Origin: Benincasa hispida
Lineage: Eukaryota > Streptophyta > Magnoliopsida > Cucurbitales > Cucurbitaceae
DNA length: 64,000 bases
Direction: 5' to 3'
Assembly: GCF_009727055.1 (NCBI RefSeq)
Contig: NC_052349.1
Location: 33,559,405-33,623,404, forward strand
Shown here: piece by piece, positions 57,523 to 64,000 of the stretch
How the letters are laid out: each line of letters opens with the position of its first letter
How positions within the stretch are numbered: the stretch's first letter is position 1
Translations under genes and position numbers: made by a program
The notes under the pieces: model-generated
Database searches by the model: none
The model's input: only the letters and a program-made list of their open reading frames with translations
Told to the model about the DNA's origin: nothing

Positions 57523-58058
57523 TTGAAAAAGTTGCTGAAAATACGAACAAATCTTGATTAGTTTTGCTAAACCACTTAAACTAATTAGTTTTGCAAAACA
57601 GTTTCAAGTACCCTATGTTAAAACAGTCCTAGGGTGTCTCGAGGCGATGCACAGTAACTTTATTCAACCTAACGAGGGAGACCGAGGGATATGTTGTTGC
57701 ACTTCCCACTCCCACTTACTATGAAATTCTCTCAATCCACCTTGATATTGACCTACCCAAAAACCATCCGTTGGGGGGACACGCCAAAGGTGCCGCGAGG
57801 CCAAGGATAGATCCCACAGTGTGGACTTAAAGAGAAAAGTGAAAGGTTTAAGTGAAGCATCTTATGCCCCAATTACCTCCCACTGAATGTTTTACCTAAG
57901 GATTCATTAACCTAGACAATCCGACTACTGATTTTAGTCTAAGTGGTCTTTTTAATTTTTGCTCATAAAAAACGTTTGTTTATGAAATATAAACAAGTTC
58001 AAGTAGTCATATTTAAACACTTTAATGGATTGTCCTTAACTTGCATGCATGCATCAAA

Positions 58059-58173
58059 TCTATCTAATTCACCTTTCCAGGTAAGTTCCCAGGTAGGGGT
58101 ATTACGTTTTCGTCAACTTAAATACCCAGCCTAGACAGAACTCGCCTTAGACAAAAGGACCCTTATAGATAGA
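58059..58173 (-). other. Conserved leader hairpin (copy in E)
   Basis: Outer arms TCTATCTA and TAGATAGA kept. The inner stem AGGTAGGGGTATT against AATACCCAGCCT pairs better than in A, where both sides differ (GTGTTT and AAAAAC). The middle stem has AGTTC against GAACT. Confidence 0.6.
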
Positions 58174-58889
58174 TTTGCTACACTTTAAACTTTTATTAGA
58201 CAATTTAGTCCTATTAAACTGATTAAAAGATTAAAGCCTTAGGGTTGCTAATCATATTAGAACCCTTGATCTTAGGTCTATGTGATCCAAGTTTTAAACA
58301 TTTTAAAACATGAATTAAACCTAAGCGAGCATGCATGTCTTTCTTATTTCTTTTAGTTCTAATTTCTCTTTAACTCTTAAAAAGAAACAACTAAAAAAAT
58401 ATTGCACATAACAAGGCATTTATAACAATTATAAAGTAACCTATGTGTCATGCTTCATGCAATGTCTGGTCATTACTATATAACTTTTATATAAAGCATA
58501 ATAACTAAGCAAACATGCTATCATTCAACCTTATACTATAACAATTATAATATAAAGATGATGCATGTCAATGCTTTTTATGCATGCATAAATATAACTC
58601 TTATATTAATGATGCATGAGCATACTCTTACATAATAAAATCATGCTTCTCAAAATTATAACAATTACAATAAAGAGATGATGAATGTTCAATACATAAC
58701 CTAAGGTGGGATTTACTATATATGCATACCATATGACATATAAGACATACATCGCATGGATTAATCAAAGGATTAATGGACCGGGATGAGCCTTTACCCA
58801 AAAAGGATCGGAATGAAAAACCCTATCTATTAAATATTTCATCAAGAAAACCGATTCACAGGCGAATCGGGTCTTGAACCACCAGGAGG

Positions 58890-59290
58890 TCTCTATCGTG
58901 TAGCAATCTTTAGCAGGTAGACGATCGTTCAGCGCGCACTAGACGATAGAAACTTTAGCAAACAATCGCGTAGACGACGATGAGGCTATGAAGCCTAATC
59001 GTCCATGCGATCGTGTAGCGCGACGATAGGTAAACGATTTATATTGAGTTACTAAGCGATCGTTTAGTCAGTTACTAAGCGATGAAGCTTGCTGACCTAA
59101 ACGATCGTTTAGCTTATGCGTGCATTAAACGATAGTCAACGATCGTGTGCCTGATCTCTTCCCAATACAACTAAATTTTGATCGTATACCCCATCGTTCA
59201 ATCGATGCATTCAACCACGATCGCATAGTCCTTCATCTTCACGATGTTATGGATAGAGATCGCATAGAACCTTTTCTACACAATGCGATC
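58890..59290 (+). repeat. GATCGTTTAG array in leader of E
   Basis: Dense cluster with TAGACGATCGTTCAG, AAGCGATCGTTTAG, AAACGATCGTTTAG and many GATCGCATAG or GATCGTGTAG variants. Same relative place as in A and C. Confidence 0.7.
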
Positions 59291-59597
59291 AACCCTAGAT
59301 CATCTCCTTCCTCGTAGAGCCGTAACCTTTGCCTAGAACTTCGAGAACGACTCAAGACTTCAAACAATTTAAATATAGACTCGATTACAATTATATATGC
59401 CCAAAACGCAGGGGCCTTTACATACAACTGCAAATGTAAAAGAAATTTAAACATATTGGGGCAATTCATCCTGAAAACATCCATTAATCTGGCACATCCA
59501 CAACAGTATTAACACTTAAAAACAGCGTAGAAATGTACCCACCATGAATGTAAACGTTATTTCGTTGTTACAAACGAAATCGGAGTATCAGTAACCT

Positions 59598-59612
59598 GTC
59601 TTTGATGCCAAT
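59598..59612 (-). other. Primer binding site of element E
   Basis: The minus strand reads TTGGCATCAAAGAC next to the LTR end at 59613, a diverged tRNA-iMet-type PBS. Confidence 0.75.
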
Positions 59613-61691
59613 TGAAGGATCTTAAAACGAGAGTTCCATGAGTGGGCTTAGATCACTTTGATTCCACAGTGACCAAAACATAAACGATATACATTCTATA
59701 CTAACAGTTATGCATATTAAACTCAATAACAGCATGCTCAGAATATGATAAAACGTAGAGAAAGGGGTTCATACCAGAGGAAGACGATCTTCGTTTATAT
59801 GAACCCACAAAAGTGGAAAACTCCACCGATCTACCAGCACCCGACGAGCCTCTCGACTGTTACTACATGATCCGAACGTACACGAACAAGGATTCGGGGA
59901 CAACACCACCACCAGGGAAACCCAGGTATCCTCGGCGTCAAAAACCCAAAGTGTGGGCTCTAGTGAGTTTTGTAGAGGATGGAGTAAAGGGTATCGTGTA
60001 GATGACAAGCGCGTACGAGAAAAACTCTGCTATCGTATAACGGGGATGCTTATCGTATAGTAAAGCTACATGATTGTTTAGGAAAAACTGAACGATCGTT
60101 TAGGAAAGTGATATATGATCGTTTAGGGAACGCGTGAACTAGACGATCGTTTAGACGAAAAAGAATCTATCATATAGGTTCTCGGCGATCGATCTTTCAC
60201 GATTTCTTTTGGGGTGCGGGATATCAAATGCATGAATTCAATTGATTCTCAAAATGAAAACCATTTTCATATTACAACCCCGCCGGTTACCTTAACCTTC
60301 GCAGCTCCACGTTCCCCACGTTCATTCGTGAATTATTTGGTTAATTATGAAATAATTAATCAATTAATTTATTTAATAATTATAATCATATTATATTTAT
60401 ATCCTATAGATTGATATCATATATCTAATGTAGTATTTTTCCTTTACTTGATATAAATCATATTTATATCTAATTTTCTCCAAAATAATGTATCTCATAC
60501 ATTTAGCCAATTGTATCATATATAATTAACTAGTCCAATTATATCATATATAATTGAACTTCCTCTTGTCAATTTGAATATTTCAAATTAACCCATACAC
60601 TGGTTCTCAACGTTATCCAAGCTACCTAGGTGACCTAATGGACCTGTGGCTCGAAGCTCCAACGGTACGTGAATGGCTGACTAAACTCTTTAGCCACGAG
60701 ATACACCATCCATTAACTGTCAGTGATTCCACTAAAGACCAACAGTTGAACTCTTCTTACCAGAGATATATTTTTGTGTCCATTGGATATAACCAATCAT
60801 GAGTACGATGACCCTTCACAGATGCTCGTAAGTATAGCTGGACCAATTTATCGTTTTACCCCTGTAGTTACATCTTACTCCTTAAGAACCACTAATTACT
60901 CTAATGAACAATACAACATAGTCCAACTATGTGTGAACACCTCTCAGGCCAAGAAAAGGTGTGTGGTGCCACATCCTTCAAGCCCCGGAATCAGCCCTTA
61001 AGGGATCCATCTATCTACTTACTTATGCCTCAGGGAAGGAGTGAATTCCATCTTGTGTTGTTGAGTTCCTAGCTCCCAAATCAGACGTATCCCCAAAATG
61101 GTAGGTTTGAATCGGCGACATGTCCACTCGCACCCATACAAATCAAAAGACCGTCCCCAATGGCAGGAGTTCCCAACTCACTCAAGATTGAGGTCATGTT
61201 ACCTATAGTCTTCCTAGTGAAGTGAAGTCTTTATCATGAATGGTGTTATTGGTTAAGAGACATTTAAGCACTTCATGATCAGGTCTTATAAAAACTCTTT
61301 GTTTAGGACGCCCCTCGCGTACCATGTCCCCAACACGAATGATCAGGATCAGATCATCTGTGGCAAGTCACAACATCGTGGACCATTCCACAAAGCAGGT
61401 CGCGTCCGTAGCATTACCAGGATAAAGTTTCCCTTCTGTATCCATATACTAAAGACCATTTTGGTTATCACTCAAGACATGATCCACTTGTATGTCATCA
61501 CATACATGCTTGAGTCACATACATATAACCAGGGATTTTATGTTTATTGGTTTGTGGTAAAGCAAATAAAACAAGTGAATGAGCAAAAAAAACAAAAGGT
61601 GAAGTAAATATCATATATTAACAATCACAGGTGTTCGTATGTACTGTTTACAAACTACAGGACACGAGACATTAATGCATCAACCCCAACA
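59613..61691 (-). mobile_element. Element E: 5' LTR, shared with element F
   Basis: From TGAAGGATCTTAAAACG beside the PBS to ...CATCAACCCCAACA at 61691, about 2.08 kb. At the outer end a polypurine-like tract (minus AAGTGGAGAT) and the 3' end of another pol follow directly, so the LTR also serves element F. Donor-like CTG/GTATGA on the minus strand at 59774. Confidence 0.8.
60000..60185 (+). repeat. GATCGTTTAG array in 5' LTR of E
   Basis: Equivalent positions 60072, 60094, 60117 and 60145: spacings 22, 23 and 28 bp. Matches the array of the 3' LTR unit for unit. Confidence 0.75.
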
Positions 61692-61878
61692 ATCTCCACT
61701 TGTCCTAAAGCGAAGTGGGGTGTACAAAAAACTTAGTCTAAAACAATAAACTAGGGCATAAAAGCCCAATACAATAAAATCTTCTAAAGCGGAGTGGGGT
61801 GTACAAAAAAGTGAAGTAGGTGACCCTCAAACACTATAGTCGTGAGATCCTTCGTAAAAGGGTCACCAACATTGTGCT
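61692..61878 (-). other. Element F: polypurine tract and 3' UTR
   Basis: The minus strand reads AAGTGGAGAT before the LTR start. The following 180 bp correspond to the region after RNase H in E, with a second copy of GAGTGGGGTGTACAAAAAA at about 61791-61809, a local duplication. Confidence 0.6.
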
Positions 61879-62154
61879 CTAAAAGCGATCTGCATGACAA
61901 TCATGTCCCCTCGATGCACTATCTCGCAGATCAGATGATACTATCGCCTCTATGTGTTTACTGCACTGGTGACTTCTTGGCTCCTTAGAGTTTGCCACTG
62001 CCCCACTATTATCACAATAGAGGTTAATGGGTCTAGAAATATTTGGTACAACTTCGAGGTCTGTCAAGAACTTCCTGAGCCAGACGGCCTCCTTAGTAGC
62101 TTTGCAAGTCGCTACGTACTCCGCCTCCATAGTGGAGTTGGCGATGCACCCCAA
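61879..62154 (-). pseudogene. Element F: RNase H
   Basis: A 91-residue frame: GCIANSTMEAEYVATCKATK, VWLRKFLTDLEVVPNIS and LYCDNSGAVANSKEPRSHQ. A frameshift after KHIE breaks the C-terminus. Closely related to element E. Confidence 0.85.
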
Positions 62155-62283
62155 CTTAGTGCTTCGCCACGCTACAGCTCCTCCGTTAAGAGTGAAGACT
62201 GACCTTGATGTTGACTTGCGAGAGATCTTATCAGTCTAAAAGTCAGAATCTGTGTATCCTGTAAGGATCAAATCCCTAGAACC

Positions 62284-62742
62284 TTACACAAGCATGTAGT
62301 CCCTTGTTCTCCGAAGATACTTGAGGATGTTCTTCACTGCGGTCCAATGACCCTGGCCTGGGTTAGAATGATACCTACTGACTATGCCCACAGCGTAGCA
62401 GATGTCTGGACAAGTATAGAGCATTGCATACATCAAACTGCCAACGACAGATGCATATGGGACCCATCTCATCTCCTCATCCTTTTGTGGCATCTTAGGA
62501 CAATTTCTTTAGACAAAGTGACTCCATGCCAAAATGGCAGTAGGCCCCACTTGGAGTCCTGTATCGAGTATTTGAGCAACATCTTGTTAATGTACAATGC
62601 CTGAGATAGTGCTAGCACTTTATTCTTACGATACCGAAAAATCTGGATCCCTAAAACAAATTGAGCCATTCCCAAATCTCTCTTTTTGAATTGGGTCGCT
62701 AGCCAGTTCTTGACTACAGTCAGTAGACCTACATCATTTCCA
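62284..62742 (-). pseudogene. Element F: reverse transcriptase C-terminal part
   Basis: Frames with NDVGLLTVVKNWLATQF, LGMAQFVLGIQIFRYRKNK, LSQALYINKMLLKYSIQD and PYASVVGSLMYAMLYTCPDI. The YVDD box and everything N-terminal are missing: the copia sequence begins right after where LLIG would be and is joined to gypsy gag sequence at about 62742. Confidence 0.85.
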
Positions 62743-62987
62743 AGGTCTTCTCCTTGTAGACCTTCGAATTGTCCCGCATTTTGGATCATTTGAAGCATGA
62801 CCGGCCTTATCTAAAACCTTACATTCTTCGCAACCATAGGTCTTGAAATTCCGGGCAAGAAGTTATAAAGATTCGGTGCCGCATAGTTCCTCATAGGGAT
62901 ATTGCGGTCGGCAGCAAGAAATAAAGGGTCTTGCGCTGGCCAATTTACTCCTTGATTCTAATCAGGCCTCTCATTATTATTTGCCAT
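62743..62987 (-). pseudogene. Ty3/gypsy (Athila-like) gag N-terminus
   Basis: The minus-strand ATG at 62987 begins MANNNERPD, followed by a stop, then NYAAPNLYNFLPGISRPMVA and MLQMIQNAGQFEGLQGED, the start of the retrotransposon gag domain of plant Ty3/gypsy elements of the Athila/Tat type. It is cut at 62742 and fused in frame to the copia RT of F. Confidence 0.75.
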
Positions 62988-63180
62988 GTTTCTCCTTCGC
63001 CTAATTTGGTTTTGATGTACTCTTGCGCGAAAAGTACATCTGATCTCTTGGTAAGCTTAGAATTTTTGAATCAGTTTCAGTACTCATAAACCGTCAGCCT
63101 ACTCTTCGCGATAAACAGACAGTACTGTAGAGATCTGTCCTCCAAAATACTACAAAAGTATTCAACACTAACCATTACCA

Positions 63181-63199
63181 ATCCCCGGCAACGACACCA
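63181..63199 (-). other. Primer binding site of the gypsy element (tRNA-Asp type)
   Basis: The minus strand reads TGGTGTCGTTGCCGGGGAT, two bases from the tRNA-Asp PBS TGGCGCCGTTGCCGGGGA used by Athila-type elements. It lies about 195 bp upstream of the gag ATG. Confidence 0.8.
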
Positions 63200-63205
63200 T
63201 AAACT

Positions 63206-64000
63206 TGTAACGATACGAATGGAGTGTTATGCTGTGTTATGTTTTGTATCGCTTATACACATTACTGATTGATGAATGATAATTTATTCTTTATCTAACT
63301 CTAACGCATGGCTTATGAATAAAATGAATGATGTTCTATATGTGCTCAAGTGTTTTGCGATAAAGACATTTTATGCGATACTACATTCTAAGTGTATGCC
63401 TTAATAGTGATATGCTCGTAGTATGCGATGAAGTAGTGCATGTCACAAGTTTCCTTGCGCTGAAACCAAGTATAATTCCAACGCAAGTTTCTCAGAATGA
63501 TACGAGGTCGAACACGGGGGTTGTTGTCATTAGTGCGATACTTATGTGATACAGCGGCCGGTTTTAATAATGAATAAAGAATGTTGGTTTGTACAGAAAT
63601 ATAAATTGCGATGAAAGTAAAAATGCGTTGATAATGTAAATTCCTAACTACTATGATACATGATACATGATATATGATACAAGGGTTGAGGACTGACTAT
63701 GAAGTTGTACAAAAGAATCGACGAATGCGATGGCAAGTCTTATGAATGAGGCAGAAAGAGAGAGAGTAAAAAGTAAAACATCGCAAGTTCATCAATTGCG
63801 TTAAGGACGCAACTAAGGTTCCACTTTCCCTTGGCGTACACTTTGCAGTGATCGGCAGTTCCCATACATCTATGGAGAAACAGAGATGAACGTGATGAAC
63901 ACAAGGTTGTTTCCATCTCTGGAAATACTTCTCGCTTTAGTTAACGCATTCTTTCAACCTTCTCTCGACAGGTGGAATAACATCTTCACTTCTGCTCTCA
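63206..64000 (-). mobile_element. Gypsy LTR, extends beyond the window
   Basis: Begins TGTAACGATACG a few bases from the PBS. The sequence is rich in GCGATA, TGCGAT and CGCAAG words. It contains an ATGATACATGATACATGATA short repeat near 63654. The other end is outside the window. Confidence 0.65.

Larger units (their letters stand above)
57523..59597 (-). mobile_element. Element E: 2.1 kb leader
   Basis: Same block order as in A and C: GGTGTCTCGAGG and GGTGCCGCGAGG direct-repeat blocks (57630-57650 and 57775-57800), hairpin 58059-58173, TATAAC-rich stretch (58420-58690), then the CGATCG array (58890-59290). No credible coding frame. Confidence 0.75.

Overview
The window is plant nuclear DNA, AT-rich and dominated by LTR retrotransposons. 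It most likely comes from a dicot; I lean towards Cucurbitaceae, but only from general resemblance. It contains one convincing host gene, an intronless secreted two-domain ricin-B-type lectin on the minus strand at 30074-30943, in an AT-rich island (about 26.7-35.4 kb) that carries MITEs but no recognisable LTR elements.

Left arm, 1-26.7 kb: stacked, mostly minus-strand Ty1/copia elements. Element A (382-6309) has a degenerate pol/gag, a 2.5 kb leader, a tRNA-iMet-type PBS and a 2.06 kb LTR. That LTR is directly followed by the polypurine tract of element B (6310-13988), so one LTR serves two internal regions. A solo LTR with a perfect 5-bp target duplication (10399-11868) sits in B's leader. 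Next come LTR fragments, a GC-rich patch, gag-deleted element C (16746-21439), and an LTR split by a second solo LTR with a perfect 5-bp duplication (22927-24952).

Centre, 26.7-39 kb: a 620-bp TIR element, the lectin gene, a 1.3-1.65 kb tandem duplication with nested Tourist-like MITEs, and a decayed minus-strand copia of another family (35.4-38.4 kb) that runs towards a 100-N gap.

Right arm, 39-64 kb: plus-strand copia element D (39.5-45.2 kb) with a mosaic LTR; a rearranged LTR; gypsy-like direct repeats; a comparatively young minus-strand copia, E (48407-61691), again sharing its 5' LTR with a further element F; and an in-frame fusion of F's reverse transcriptase to a Ty3/gypsy (Athila-like) gag with a tRNA-Asp-type PBS and LTR. 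The 25-N gap at 52701 separates two copies of the same roughly 2.9 kb sequence and looks like an unmerged contig overlap.

The copia elements A, C, D and E share unusual architecture: a 2-2.5 kb leader between PBS and gag with a conserved hairpin, a splice-acceptor-like site just upstream of gag, a splice-donor-like site in the LTR, and arrays of GATCGTTTAG spaced mostly 22 bp in both LTR and leader. These are the most interesting undescribed-looking signals here. All retroelement coding regions I examined carry stops, frameshifts or deletions.
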